A stretch of DNA of 20,412 bases from Litoribrevibacter sp041590855 (GTDB taxonomy: Bacteria > Pseudomonadota > Gammaproteobacteria > Pseudomonadales > Litoribrevibacteraceae), in contig JBFHTA010000036.1 in assembly GCA_041590855.1 (NCBI GenBank), positions 1 to 20,412 of the forward strand, written 5' to 3'. A model generated the notes under the pieces. That model was not told the DNA's origin, did not search any database, and saw nothing but the letters and a program-made list of their open reading frames with translations. The translations under genes were made by a program, and so were the position numbers. Shown here one piece after another: positions 7,194 to 15,897 of this stretch. Positions within the stretch are counted from its first letter, which is position 1; the number at the start of each line of letters is the position of its first letter.

Positions 7194-8401
7194 CAGATAA
7201 AGCGCAGGCAGCGCAGCTTCCTGATGAGAACGGTCACTTTGGTGTGTACGGTGGTCGTTTTGTATCGGAAACTTTAATGAGTGCTCTGGACGAGTTAACA
7301 GAGCTTTACAACCGTTTGAAAAATGATCCGGATTTCCAGGCTGAGTTCGATCGTGACTTGGCACACTATGTTGGACGTCCGTCACCTCTATATCATGCGC
7401 AACGATGGTCCAAAGAAGTTGGTGGCGCTCAAATTTATCTGAAACGTGAAGATTTGAACCACACTGGCGCGCACAAGGTGAATAACACCATTGGTCAGGC
7501 ATTGTTGGCGAAATACATGGGTAAGCCACGTGTAATTGCTGAAACTGGTGCGGGGCAGCACGGTGTGGCTACTGCAACCGTTGCAGCGCGTTTAGGGTTG
7601 GAATGTAAAGTCTTCATGGGCGCAGAAGATGTGCAGCGTCAGGCTTTGAACGTTTATCGTATGAAGCTGTTGGGTGCGGAAGTTCTACCTGTGGAAGCGG
7701 GCACCCGAACACTTAAAGACGCCATGAACGAAGCCATGCGTGATTGGGTAACAAACGTTGATTCAACCTTCTATATTATTGGTACTGCAGCCGGGCCTCA
7801 CCCGTACCCGATGTTGGTACGAGACTTTAACTCGGTGATTGGTCGTGAAGCGCGTCGTCAAAGTCTTGAGCAGGCAGGCAAATTACCTGATGCCTTGGTG
7901 GCATGCGTTGGTGGTGGATCGAATGCTATTGGTCTGTTCCATCCGTTCCTTGAAGACAAAGATGTGGCTATGTACGGTGTGGAAGCCGGTGGTTTGGGCA
8001 TTGAAACCGGGCAACACGCTGCGCCATTATCCGCAGGTAAGCCAGGGGTGCTTCATGGTAACCGCACTTATCTGATGGAAGATGAGAACGGCCAGATTCT
8101 GGGGACGCACTCTGTATCGGCCGGTTTGGACTACCCAGGTGTGGGCCCGGAACACAGCTACCTGAAAGACACCGGACGTGCCAACTATGTTTCGGTAACG
8201 GATGATGAAGCCTTGGCAGCATTCCGTAAATTGACCCGTGTGGAAGGCATTATGCCGGCCTTGGAATCCAGCCATGCATTAGCATATGCAGAGAAACTGG
8301 CTAAGACTATGTCGCCAGAACAAATGATCGTTGTGAATTTGTCTGGGCGTGGTGATAAGGATATTCACACAATTGCACAAATTGATGGGATCTCGGTTTA
8401 A
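7190..8401 (+). CDS. trpB: Tryptophan synthase beta chain
   Basis: TrpB is the PLP-dependent beta subunit that joins indole and serine to make tryptophan, working in an alpha2-beta2 complex with TrpA. The 403-residue product has the PLP lysine in NHTGAHKVNN (Lys96), the catalytic glutamate in IAETGAGQHGVATA (Glu118), the PLP-phosphate glycine loop CVGGGSNAIG and the C-terminal NLSGRGDKD. The length is normal for the common TrpB1 form. Its ATG overlaps the trpF stop by 4 bases. The N-terminal FGVYGGRFVSETLM is typical. No truncation or odd residue is seen. In Pseudomonas aeruginosa trpBA lie elsewhere under TrpI; here they are part of the truA-accD cluster, and no trpI-like gene is in the window. 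Confidence 0.98.
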   Translation: MTDKAQAAQLPDENGHFGVYGGRFVSETLMSALDELTELYNRLKNDPDFQAEFDRDLAHYVGRPSPLYHAQRWSKEVGGAQIYLKREDLNHTGAHKVNNTIGQALLAKYMGKPRVIAETGAGQHGVATATVAARLGLECKVFMGAEDVQRQALNVYRMKLLGAEVLPVEAGTRTLKDAMNEAMRDWVTNVDSTFYIIGTAAGPHPYPMLVRDFNSVIGREARRQSLEQAGKLPDALVACVGGGSNAIGLFHPFLEDKDVAMYGVEAGGLGIETGQHAAPLSAGKPGVLHGNRTYLMEDENGQILGTHSVSAGLDYPGVGPEHSYLKDTGRANYVSVTDDEALAAFRKLTRVEGIMPALESSHALAYAEKLAKTMSPEQMIVVNLSGRGDKDIHTIAQIDGISV

Positions 8402-8462
8402 CGTGTAATCGCAGTTGTGTTGCACTTGCGAGTTGAGTTCGCGGTTTAAAGGTTATTTTTAC

Positions 8463-9278
8463 ATGAGTCGATTAAAAACGTATTTTGAAAGTTTGAACGC
8501 ATCCGGAAAGAAGGCGTTGATTCCCTACATTACAGCGGGTGATCCGGCGTTGGATGCTACCGTTCCTTTGATGCATAGCATGGTAGAGGCGGGCGCAGAC
8601 ATTATTGAGTTGGGTGTTCCTTTTTCTGATCCAATGGCAGACGGTCCGGCAATTCAGTTGGCCTGTGAGCGTGCGTTGGCCCATAACACCAGCCTGAAAG
8701 ATGTATTGAACTGTGTTCGTCAGTTCCGTGAAACCAATTCTCAAACGCCGATCGTATTAATGGGGTATTTAAACCCGGTTGAAGTGATGGGCTATGAGAC
8801 GTTCGCGGCAGATGCTGAGGCGGCTGGTGTTGATGGTGTGTTATTGGTGGATTTACCTCCGGAAGAAGCGGATACGGTGAAACCTCTGTTTGAAAAACAT
8901 CAACTTGATAGCATTTTCCTGCTTGCGCCAACCACTTCAGAAGCGCGTACCAAGCTTATTTGTGAGCACGGGACGGGCTATGTTTACTATGTGTCTGTGA
9001 AAGGGGTTACCGGCTCCGCAGCGCTGGATACAGAAGAAGTGGCGCGTAAAGTTGAGAAGATCCAACAACAAACAGATTTACCTGTGGGTGTTGGGTTTGG
9101 TATCAAAGACGGTGCAACGGCAGCGCAAGTCGCTTCGGTTGCAGACGGTGTCATTGTTGGGTCGGTTTTGGTGAATGCTATTGCCGAAGCTGCTGAGCAA
9201 AAAGCACCGGTAGAAGACATCTGCTCGCGTTTGTCTGCTATTCTTCGAGACATGCGCCAGGCAATGGATAACGCATAA
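8463..9278 (+). CDS. trpA: Tryptophan synthase alpha chain
   Basis: TrpA cleaves indole-3-glycerol phosphate to indole and glyceraldehyde 3-phosphate and channels indole to TrpB. The TIM-barrel product has both catalytic acids in their usual places: Glu49 in IIELGVPFSDP and Asp60 in MADGPAIQ. The phosphate-binding segments VKGVTG, VGFGIKDG and GVIVGSVLV are also present. I chose ATG 8463 (MSRLKTYFESLNASGKKA, 271 residues), preceded by AAAGG at 8448-8452. The frame extends upstream to TTG 8415, but those 16 extra residues look unrelated to the family. It follows trpB by 61 bases, longer than the other gaps in this run, without a terminator, so co-transcription is likely. Confidence 0.97.
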   Translation: MSRLKTYFESLNASGKKALIPYITAGDPALDATVPLMHSMVEAGADIIELGVPFSDPMADGPAIQLACERALAHNTSLKDVLNCVRQFRETNSQTPIVLMGYLNPVEVMGYETFAADAEAAGVDGVLLVDLPPEEADTVKPLFEKHQLDSIFLLAPTTSEARTKLICEHGTGYVYYVSVKGVTGSAALDTEEVARKVEKIQQQTDLPVGVGFGIKDGATAAQVASVADGVIVGSVLVNAIAEAAEQKAPVEDICSRLSAILRDMRQAMDNA

Positions 9279-9327
9279 CGGTTGTTACCTCTAAATCGTA
9301 TTAATCTAATGTTGGCAGGAACGCTGG

Positions 9328-10209
9328 ATGAGTAGCTGGCTAGATAAAATTGTACCTTCAATTGTTCGTTCTGAATCGCAAAGACGAACGAATGTACCTG
9401 AAGGACTTTGGAAGAAGTGTCCAAAGTGCGATGCCATCTTGTATCGACCAGAACTGGAAAAGAATGACGAGGTGTGTCCTAAGTGTGATCATCACATGCG
9501 GGTCAGCGCGCGTCGTCGTGTTGACCTGTTTCTGGATGCGGAAGATCGGGTGGAATTAGCGGCCGATGTTCAGCCTGAAGACCGACTGAAGTTTAAAGAT
9601 TCCAAGAGATACAAAGACCGTTTAAGCGCCGCTCAAAAAGAAACCGGCGAAAATGATGCTTTGGTGACCTTTCATGGCAAGCTGGAAGGTCAGCCTGTTG
9701 TGGTGGCTGCTTTTGAATTTAATTTCATGGGCGGTTCCATGGGGGCTGTGGTTGGCGAGAAGTTTGTTCGCGCCGTCAAAGTGTCTTTGGACAATCAAAT
9801 TCCGTTCATTTGTTTTTCTGCCAGTGGTGGTGCCCGAATGCAGGAAGCGCTTATCTCGTTAATGCAGATGGCGAAAACCTCTGCTGCACTGGAGCGCCTG
9901 AAGCGAAAGGGCATACCCTTTGTTTCTGTAATGACTGACCCTGTATTTGGAGGGGTATCGGCCAGTTTGGCGATGTTGGGCGACATTAATGTGGCTGAGC
10001 CGAATGCGTTGGTAGGGTTTGCCGGACCACGTGTGATTGAGCAGACGGTGCGAGAGAAACTTCCGGAAGGCTTTCAGCGCAGTGAATTCTTGTTGGAGCA
10101 TGGCACGGTCGATATGATCATCCATCGCAAGCAATTGCGCGGCAAACTGGCCAGAATACTTGCAAATCTGACATGGCATTCCAAAACCCCCTCAGAACGC
10201 TCGGCATGA
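9328..10209 (+). CDS. accD: Acetyl-CoA carboxylase, carboxyltransferase beta subunit
   Basis: AccD pairs with AccA to form the carboxyltransferase that moves the carboxyl group from biotin on AccB to acetyl-CoA, giving malonyl-CoA, the first committed step of fatty-acid synthesis. The 293-residue protein has the N-terminal four-cysteine zinc ribbon (Cys31, Cys34, Cys50, Cys53; CPKC-x15-CPKC spacing) and a crotonase-like carboxyltransferase domain with FICFSASGGARMQEA, DPVFGGVSASLAMLGD and ALVGFAGPRVIEQT. The start ATG has AGGA (9317-9320) 7 bases upstream. Its stop overlaps the folC ATG as ATGA. Essential in most bacteria; nothing unusual is seen. Confidence 0.98.
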   Translation: MSSWLDKIVPSIVRSESQRRTNVPEGLWKKCPKCDAILYRPELEKNDEVCPKCDHHMRVSARRRVDLFLDAEDRVELAADVQPEDRLKFKDSKRYKDRLSAAQKETGENDALVTFHGKLEGQPVVVAAFEFNFMGGSMGAVVGEKFVRAVKVSLDNQIPFICFSASGGARMQEALISLMQMAKTSAALERLKRKGIPFVSVMTDPVFGGVSASLAMLGDINVAEPNALVGFAGPRVIEQTVREKLPEGFQRSEFLLEHGTVDMIIHRKQLRGKLARILANLTWHSKTPSERSA

Positions 10210-11477
10210 AACAACTCAACACTTTAACTGATTGGCTCTCGTATCTTGAGGGCATGCATCCTACTGAAATTGATTTGGGGCTGGATCGAATCCGGAAAGT
10301 AGCGGATCGATTGGCGTTGACACCTGTTGCCCCGCAAGTGATTACTGTGGCAGGTACCAACGGAAAGGGCACTAGCTGCGCCTTTTCGGAAGCCTACGCC
10401 CAGAGCTTAGGCAAGCAGGTCGGCTTATATACGTCTCCTCATTTAATTCGTTTTAATGAACGAATCCGTTTGAATGGTCGCGAAGTCACAGATCAGGATT
10501 TACTGTCGGCTTTTGAACAAGTCGAACAGGCTCGTGAGGATGTTTCATTAACTTATTTTGAGTTCACTACGTTGGCGGCTTTGGTAGTGTTTAAAGCGGC
10601 CAGTCTGGATGTGGTGTTGCTGGAAGTCGGTTTGGGTGGTCGCCTGGATGCTGTCAACATCATTGATCCGGATCTTGCACTGGTAACTTCCATTTCAGTG
10701 GATCATGAGGCCTGGCTAGGTAGTGACCTGGAATCCATCGGGCGTGAAAAGGCGGGTATTTTTCGGGCGAATGTCCCGGCGGTATTCGGGGCAGCGGATG
10801 GCCCAACCTCTGTTGAACGGTATGCTCGTGAAGTCGGTGCTGATTTTTACCAGGCTGGAACGGATTACCGACTTGTGCTGTCTGACTCGTGTTGGTCATG
10901 GCAAGGTCAGGGTGAGGAGTTGGCGAACGGCGAGCGAATGGATGGTTTGGTTTACCCGGCATTTCCAGTTCAAAATGTGGCGACTTGCCTTTGTGGATTG
11001 GCTGCTTTAGGTTGGCCACTGTCTTCCGAGATCATCAACCGTAGTATTGAAAATGCTTTCATTCGTGGTCGGATGGAGTCCTTTGAACATCAGGGGGTGT
11101 CCGGATGGCTGGATGTGGCGCATAATCCGGATGCGGCTCGCTATTTGGCTAAGCAGTTACAGAGCCGTTGTGATAAGAGTCATCAAACGGTTGCCATCTT
11201 TGGTTCAATGGCGGATAAAGACATCGACGGAGTGATTGATGAGTTAAGCGCGCAGTTTGATCGGTGGTTGTGTATTGATTTGCCAATGCCTCGCGCGATT
11301 TCATCGCAAGAGTTAAAACAAAAGCTGGAAGATAAAGGATTACCGGCAGAAAGCTTCAGTGATTTTGAAACAGCGTTTGAGGTTTTCAAAGCAAACTCGA
11401 ACCTACGTTCTGACAAGCTGGTTGTGTTAGGATCATTCTTCACTGTGGCTGAAGCTATTTTATATTATGAAAGATAA
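10206..11477 (+). CDS. folC: Bifunctional folylpolyglutamate / dihydrofolate synthase
   Basis: FolC ligates glutamate to dihydropteroate and then further glutamates to folates, using ATP. The 423-residue product has the Mur-ligase P-loop AGTNGKGT (49-56), the TYFEFTTLAAL segment, LEVGLGGRLDAVN, the metal/ATP region SVDHEAWLG with REKAGIFR, and the C-terminal-domain motif DVAHNPDA (Asp303-Ala310). I chose ATG 10206, which overlaps the accD stop as ATGA and gives MKQLNTLTDWLSYLEGMHP, the usual N-terminus. A further in-frame ATG at 10173 would add 11 residues inside accD and is less likely. There is no clear separate Shine-Dalgarno, so translation probably depends on coupling to accD. It overlaps the next gene by 11 bases. 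Confidence 0.96.
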   Translation: MKQLNTLTDWLSYLEGMHPTEIDLGLDRIRKVADRLALTPVAPQVITVAGTNGKGTSCAFSEAYAQSLGKQVGLYTSPHLIRFNERIRLNGREVTDQDLLSAFEQVEQAREDVSLTYFEFTTLAALVVFKAASLDVVLLEVGLGGRLDAVNIIDPDLALVTSISVDHEAWLGSDLESIGREKAGIFRANVPAVFGAADGPTSVERYAREVGADFYQAGTDYRLVLSDSCWSWQGQGEELANGERMDGLVYPAFPVQNVATCLCGLAALGWPLSSEIINRSIENAFIRGRMESFEHQGVSGWLDVAHNPDAARYLAKQLQSRCDKSHQTVAIFGSMADKDIDGVIDELSAQFDRWLCIDLPMPRAISSQELKQKLEDKGLPAESFSDFETAFEVFKANSNLRSDKLVVLGSFFTVAEAILYYER

Positions 11478-12132
11478 TCCCAAGGGGCCTAAGTCTAAAG
11501 CCCAGCCAAACGACACTCAACCAAAGCGAACCGGCATTGTTTCTGCCTCAACAGATGATTCAGCCTCGCCCGAATTGATCAAATACCGTTTGCTAGGGGC
11601 CGTTGTTACTTTTGTGTTGCTGGCTTTGTTTGGCCCTGAAGTTCTGGATGGCAGCGGTCGGGTGCAAACCAACGCATTAATTGAACTTCCTGATCGTCCT
11701 GAATTGCCCGAGCCCTCCATACTTAAACCACCTTCGCCTAAAGGCACGGGGTTTGATGAGAAAGCACTGGCCAGTGCTCAACAGCGTCTGTTGGTTAAGC
11801 AACCCGAGACGCAAACTTCATCGCTGGATGATCCGACTACTGATGTCAAACCCTTACCTCGCAAGGCGTCTCAGCTGGCTCAGGATAAACCCGCCTGGAC
11901 TCTCCAATTAGCGACCTTCAGTCAACCCAAGAATGCATATGCTTTGCGGGAAAAACTCACCAAAGCCGGATTTAACACCTACAGTCGACTGTTGAAAGAC
12001 GCCTCAGGGCAAACCAAGTATCAGGTGTTTGTGGGGCCGGAGCTCAATAAAGAGCGTTTGCTAGCGGTGAAAAAACAAATTGCGAAAAAGATGAAGCTGA
12101 ACGATGGCATCATCAAACCTTACCGACCTTAA
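11467..12132 (+). CDS. SPOR-domain membrane protein (DedD-like)
   Basis: The 221-residue protein has a cytoplasmic N-terminus (1-40), one membrane helix (about 41-58, RLLGAVVTFVLLALF), a Pro-rich periplasmic linker, and a C-terminal SPOR domain (about 142-221, from AWTLQLATFSQPKNAYALREKL to KYQVFVGPEL). SPOR domains bind peptidoglycan stripped of stem peptides at division sites, so a septal role is inferred. DedD of E. coli has the same position (between folC and cvpA) and layout, though overall identity may be low. The ATG lies 11 bases inside the end of folC, in another frame, and has no clear ribosome-binding site, which suggests coupling to folC. I leave the symbol blank because the name DedD rests on synteny and architecture. 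Confidence 0.85.
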   Translation: MKDNPKGPKSKAQPNDTQPKRTGIVSASTDDSASPELIKYRLLGAVVTFVLLALFGPEVLDGSGRVQTNALIELPDRPELPEPSILKPPSPKGTGFDEKALASAQQRLLVKQPETQTSSLDDPTTDVKPLPRKASQLAQDKPAWTLQLATFSQPKNAYALREKLTKAGFNTYSRLLKDASGQTKYQVFVGPELNKERLLAVKKQIAKKMKLNDGIIKPYRP

Positions 12133-12162
12133 CATGGATTCAATTTGAACGTGGTTTATGGG

Positions 12163-12191
12163 TTTTGTGAAGACGATTGCTTTGATAGAAT
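12163..12191 (+). promoter_or_regulatory. Candidate promoter for cvpA-purF
   Basis: An extended -10, TGA-TAGAAT (12183-12191, 5/6 to TATAAT plus the upstream TG), lies in the 86-base gap before cvpA. The -35 region is weak: TTTTGT at 12163-12168 is 17 bases upstream, and TTGTGA at 12165-12170 is 15 bases upstream. No PurR-like palindrome was recognised. Confidence 0.4.
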
Positions 12192-12218
12192 TCGCAACCC
12201 TGTAGAAAGGAAGTACAT

Positions 12219-12851
12219 ATGAACTGGTTAGACATCGTTATTATTAGTGTAATCGCTGTTTCTGCGTTAATTAGTTTAAAGCGCGGTTTTGTAAAAGAGT
12301 TACTTTCTTTAATCACCTGGATTGCAGCTATTTTGGTTGCGCGCTTCTACGCATACGATTTCTCTCATTATCTGAGTGATTTCGCGAACAACGAAAAGTC
12401 GGCACTTGTGCTGGCTTTTTTTGTGCTCTTTATTGGTACTTTGGTCATCGGCTCGCTTATTAACTTCATCATCAGCCAATTTGTTCATGCGGTGGGGTTA
12501 AGCCTGATGGACCGTTTCTTGGGTATGGCGTTTGGTGTGGTACGCGGCGCGCTGGTGATTGTGGTCGGAATCGGCTTAATGAGTTTGACGGCGTTTACGG
12601 ATTCACCGGCGTGGCAGTCGTCGGTAATTGTGCCGCATTTTGCTCAGGTCGAAGAGTGGACCAAGGAAACGACTAAACTGTTATCAGAGCAGTTATCCGA
12701 AGTGGATATGTCTGGGCTGGTAGATCCTGCTAAAGCTGGTGAAGCGTTGCAGCAGGCAGGCGAAGTTATGTCAGAGATACCGGATTCCGTATCTCTGCCT
12801 GACGGGGCTTTTCCGAATGGCTCTGAAGAAGTCATTCAAGTAGAAAACTAA
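12219..12851 (+). CDS. cvpA: CvpA family membrane protein
   Basis: The 210-residue protein starts MNWLDIVIISVIAVSALISLKRGFVKELLSL, the hallmark of CvpA, an inner-membrane protein named for its need in colicin V production and linked to envelope stress tolerance; its molecular role is unclear. Four membrane helices are visible (about 3-20, 28-45, 61-85, 100-123), then a polar tail to 210 that makes it longer than the E. coli protein (about 162 residues). The tail is rich in Glu/Ser. The start ATG has a good AAAGGA (12206-12211) 7 bases upstream. It lies 26 bases before purF, the same pairing as in E. coli and Pseudomonas, so the two are probably co-transcribed. Confidence 0.93.
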   Translation: MNWLDIVIISVIAVSALISLKRGFVKELLSLITWIAAILVARFYAYDFSHYLSDFANNEKSALVLAFFVLFIGTLVIGSLINFIISQFVHAVGLSLMDRFLGMAFGVVRGALVIVVGIGLMSLTAFTDSPAWQSSVIVPHFAQVEEWTKETTKLLSEQLSEVDMSGLVDPAKAGEALQQAGEVMSEIPDSVSLPDGAFPNGSEEVIQVEN

Positions 12852-12877
12852 ATATAGGCTTAATGAGGTAGTTCTCC

Positions 12878-14437
12878 ATGTGCGGCATTGCTGGCGTCGT
12901 TTCTTTTACGAACGTTAATCAGACTTTATATGATGCGTTAACTGTTCTTCAACACCGGGGGCAGGATGCCGCAGGCATAGTGACAAGCCATAACGGAAGG
13001 TTTCATCTTCGTAAGAATAATGGCCTGGTGCGGGATGTATTCCGTACCCGCCACATGCATCGTTTGATTGGTAACATGGGAATCGGACACGTTCGTTACC
13101 CAACGGCCGGTTCTTCATCGTCCGCTGAAGCGCAGCCGTTCTATGTGAACTCTCCTTACGGTATTACATTGGCTCATAACGGTAATTTGACCAACTCCAA
13201 AGAGATTGGTCAAAAGTTATATGAGTCGGACCTTCGCCATATCAACACCACTTCGGATTCAGAAGTATTGTTGAACGTGTTTGCGCACGAGCTTCAAAAG
13301 CAAGGCAAGCAGACGCCTACGGCGGACGATATCTTTGAAGCGGTGAAAGGGGTTCATAAACGTTGTCGTGGCGGTTATGCAGTGGTTGCCATGATCGCGG
13401 GTCAAGGGGTTCTTGGTTTCAGAGATCCTAACGGCATTCGCCCTGCGGTCTTCGGTAAGCGCGAAACAGCTGAAGGCGTGGAGTACATGATCGCTTCTGA
13501 AAGTGTCGCACTTTCTTCACTAGGTTTTACGCTTGAGCGTGATATTGCACCGGGTGAGGCTATCTTTATTAGCGAAGATGGCAAATTACACAGCATGCAA
13601 TGTGCGGATGAACCTAAGCTTCGTCCGTGTATTTTTGAATACGTTTACTTTGCTCGCCCGGACAGCGTCATGGATGGTAACTCAGTCTATAAAACCCGTC
13701 TTAAAATGGGCGAGTTCCTAGCAGAGAAAATCAAACGTGAATGGCCCGATCATGACATTGATGTGGTGATTCCTATCCCGGACACCAGTCGTACCTCTGC
13801 GTTGCAGTTGGCAAACCGTTTGGGTGTGAAGTACCGTGAAGGCTTCATGAAGAACCGTTATATCGGTCGTACCTTTATCATGCCAGGTCAAAGCCAGCGT
13901 AAAAAATCTGTACGTCAGAAATTGAATCCGGTTGAAATTGAGTTTGCTGGTAAGAACGTACTATTGGTAGATGATTCCATTGTACGTGGTACCACCAGTC
14001 GCCAGATTATTGAAATGGCACGTGAAGTGGGCGCAAATAAGGTCTACATGGCGTCAGCGGCTCCTCAGGTTTGCTATCCAAACGTCTATGGTATCGATAT
14101 GCCATCGGCCAGTGAATTGATTGCACATGATCGTACTGTAGATGAGATCAATGAGTTGATTGGTTCTGATCGTTTGATTTATCAGGATCTGGACGACTTG
14201 ATCGAAGCGTCCAAAGGTGTGAACGACAGCATTGAAGGTTTTGATTGTGCAGTATTTAATGGTGAATACATTACAGGCGATGTGACGCCGGAATACCTGG
14301 CGGCTTTGGAACAGGCTCGTAATGATGCTGCTAAAAACAAGAAAGCAAACATTGTTGTTGATGTTGCTGACGACAGCGAAGAAGATGCCAGTGGTTCGGA
14401 TGATGCCACCATGGGCATTCACAATGAAGTCAACTAA
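12878..14437 (+). CDS. purF: Amidophosphoribosyltransferase
   Basis: PurF makes 5-phosphoribosylamine from PRPP and glutamine, the first committed step of purine synthesis. The protein starts MCGIAGVV, so removal of Met exposes the Ntn glutaminase nucleophile Cys. The glutaminase domain also shows LQHRGQDAAG, GHVRYPTAG and LAHNGNLTN. The phosphoribosyltransferase domain has the PRPP loop VLLVDDSIVRGTT (acidic pair Asp365-Asp366). The length of 519 is slightly above the E. coli enzyme, mainly from an acidic C-terminal tail after about 490 (DVADDSEEDASGSDD). There is no propeptide, as in other proteobacterial PurF. GAGG (12865-12868) lies 9 bases before the start. An intrinsic terminator follows. 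Confidence 0.98.
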   Translation: MCGIAGVVSFTNVNQTLYDALTVLQHRGQDAAGIVTSHNGRFHLRKNNGLVRDVFRTRHMHRLIGNMGIGHVRYPTAGSSSSAEAQPFYVNSPYGITLAHNGNLTNSKEIGQKLYESDLRHINTTSDSEVLLNVFAHELQKQGKQTPTADDIFEAVKGVHKRCRGGYAVVAMIAGQGVLGFRDPNGIRPAVFGKRETAEGVEYMIASESVALSSLGFTLERDIAPGEAIFISEDGKLHSMQCADEPKLRPCIFEYVYFARPDSVMDGNSVYKTRLKMGEFLAEKIKREWPDHDIDVVIPIPDTSRTSALQLANRLGVKYREGFMKNRYIGRTFIMPGQSQRKKSVRQKLNPVEIEFAGKNVLLVDDSIVRGTTSRQIIEMAREVGANKVYMASAAPQVCYPNVYGIDMPSASELIAHDRTVDEINELIGSDRLIYQDLDDLIEASKGVNDSIEGFDCAVFNGEYITGDVTPEYLAALEQARNDAAKNKKANIVVDVADDSEEDASGSDDATMGIHNEVN

Positions 14438-14456
14438 GGTTTGAGCCAATAGCAAG

Positions 14457-14483
14457 AAGCCGGACCTAGTGTTCGGCTTTTTT
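14457..14483 (+). terminator. Intrinsic terminator after purF
   Basis: AAGCCGGA (14457-14464) pairs with TTCGGCTT (14472-14479), with one G·U pair, around a 7-base loop. A run of six T (14478-14483) follows. It lies 20 bases after the purF stop. Confidence 0.85.
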
Positions 14484-14523
14484 GTCTGAATCGTTAGGGA
14501 ATAAAACGTGTCTCATACGTATG

Positions 14524-14553
14524 TTGTTTGTATCTGCGCGGACTCCCGATAGT
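14524..14553 (+). promoter_or_regulatory. Candidate metZ promoter
   Basis: TTGTTT (14524-14529) and GATAGT (14548-14553) are 18 bases apart, a modest sigma-70 match in the only stretch between the purF terminator and metZ. Just upstream is the perfect 10-base palindrome catacgtatg (14514-14523), which does not resemble a MetJ box. A short gccc/gggc hairpin (14588-14603) precedes the ribosome-binding site. No SAM riboswitch core was recognised. Confidence 0.25.
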
Positions 14554-14617
14554 AATACCCCGTTTTTTGACATTTTTTCATAGTTGAGCCCCGAAATCAG
14601 GGCATAAGGAAGAGAAT

Positions 14618-15820
14618 ATGACCGAGCGTTCTCGAATTCAATCAGACTTAACCGACGTACAGCTTGAAACCTATGCTGTGCGTGGCGGGCAGCATCGCAC
14701 TCCGGAAGCAGAGCATTGTGAGCCGATTTTCACCACATCGAGTTATGTATTTAACAGTGCTGCCGAAGCCGCAGCCCGTTTTGGTGGTGATGAGCCAGGT
14801 AATATTTATTCGCGTTTTACTAATCCGACCGTAGCTGTCTTTGAAGAGCGTTTGGCAGCGATGGAAGGGGCTGAAAGAGCGGTTGCGACATCTTCAGGTA
14901 TGGCGGCCATTTTGAGCACTGGCGCGGCTTTGTTGAAGGCAGGCGACCACGTGGTGTGCTCACGCTCGGTGTTTGGTACCACTAATGTGCTGTTCGATAA
15001 GTATTTTAAAAAGTTTGGGATCGAAACCAGCTTTGTGGAACTGACCGACTTGGACAGCTGGAAAGCTGCGATTCGTTCTGACACTAAGATGTTGTTTATG
15101 GAAACGCCATCGAACCCATTGGGGGAAGTTGCCGACATACAGAAATTGGCAGATTTAGCGCATACGCATGATGCCTTGCTGGTTGTGGATAACTGTTTCT
15201 GCACCCCCGTTTTACAGCAGCCTTTGGCATTGGGTGCGGATATCGTCATTCATTCTGCCACCAAGTATCTGGATGGTCAGGGGCGATGTGTCGGCGGTGT
15301 TGTTGCGGGTCGCGAAACAGAAATGAACGAAGTCTTTGGTTTCTTGCGGTCAGCAGGTACGACCATGAGCCCGTTTAATGCGTGGGTATTTCTGAAAGGA
15401 TTAGAAACCTTATCCATTCGAATGAAAGCTCATTGTGAGTCGGCGCTATCTTTGGCTCAGTGGCTGGTTGAACAGCCCAATATTGCCAAAGTGCACTATG
15501 GTGGTCTGGAAAGTCATCCGCAACATGCGTTGGCTCGTAAACAGCAGAAAGGCTTTGGTGGTGTCTTGTCGTTTGAAGTAGAAGGTGGTCAAGAAGCGGC
15601 CTGGCGATTGATTGATAATACCCGGATGCTGTCGATCACTGCCAACCTGGGTGATGCGAAAACGACCATTACTCACCCGGCCACTACGACACACGGTCGT
15701 TTGTCGGACGAAGATAAAGTGAAAGCCGGGATTTCGCCAGGGCTGATTCGTGTATCTGTTGGTTTGGAAAACATTGATGACATCAAGGCGGATATTTTAC
15801 GTGGCATTCAGGCCATTTAA
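14618..15820 (+). CDS. metZ: O-succinylhomoserine sulfhydrylase
   Basis: MetZ is a PLP enzyme of the Cys/Met-metabolism family that makes homocysteine directly from O-succinylhomoserine and sulfide, bypassing cystathionine. The 400-residue product has YSRFTNPT, the GMAAILS substrate/PLP-phosphate segment, Asp191 in VVDNCFCTP (pyridine-nitrogen partner) and the Schiff-base Lys216 in HSATKYLDGQGR. The family also holds cystathionine gamma-synthases and lyases; the choice of MetZ rests on the N-terminal LETYAVRGGQ, the DGQGRCVGG segment after the lysine, and its position after purF as in Pseudomonas, where MetZ was defined. AAGGAAGAG (14606-14614) precedes the ATG. No terminator is visible between it and moxR. 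Confidence 0.92.
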   Translation: MTERSRIQSDLTDVQLETYAVRGGQHRTPEAEHCEPIFTTSSYVFNSAAEAAARFGGDEPGNIYSRFTNPTVAVFEERLAAMEGAERAVATSSGMAAILSTGAALLKAGDHVVCSRSVFGTTNVLFDKYFKKFGIETSFVELTDLDSWKAAIRSDTKMLFMETPSNPLGEVADIQKLADLAHTHDALLVVDNCFCTPVLQQPLALGADIVIHSATKYLDGQGRCVGGVVAGRETEMNEVFGFLRSAGTTMSPFNAWVFLKGLETLSIRMKAHCESALSLAQWLVEQPNIAKVHYGGLESHPQHALARKQQKGFGGVLSFEVEGGQEAAWRLIDNTRMLSITANLGDAKTTITHPATTTHGRLSDEDKVKAGISPGLIRVSVGLENIDDIKADILRGIQAI

Positions 15821-15880
15821 CGTTGGGTGTCGATTCTGATCTGTTTTAATTGGATCGTGTTACGGTAATTTGGACAGTTA

Positions 15881-15897
15881 AAAAGGGCAAAACGTTG
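15881..15897 (+). promoter_or_regulatory. Ribosome-binding site that sets the moxR start
   Basis: AAAAGGG (15881-15887) lies 7 bases before TTG 15895. The upstream in-frame TTG 15850 lacks a comparable site, so TTG 15895 is the preferred start. Confidence 0.6.

Noticed and set aside
8415..8462. Upstream extension of trpA to TTG 8415
   Set aside because: The added 16 residues are Cys-rich and unlike TrpA N-termini; ATG 8463 has a Shine-Dalgarno and gives the normal length with catalytic residues at 49 and 60.
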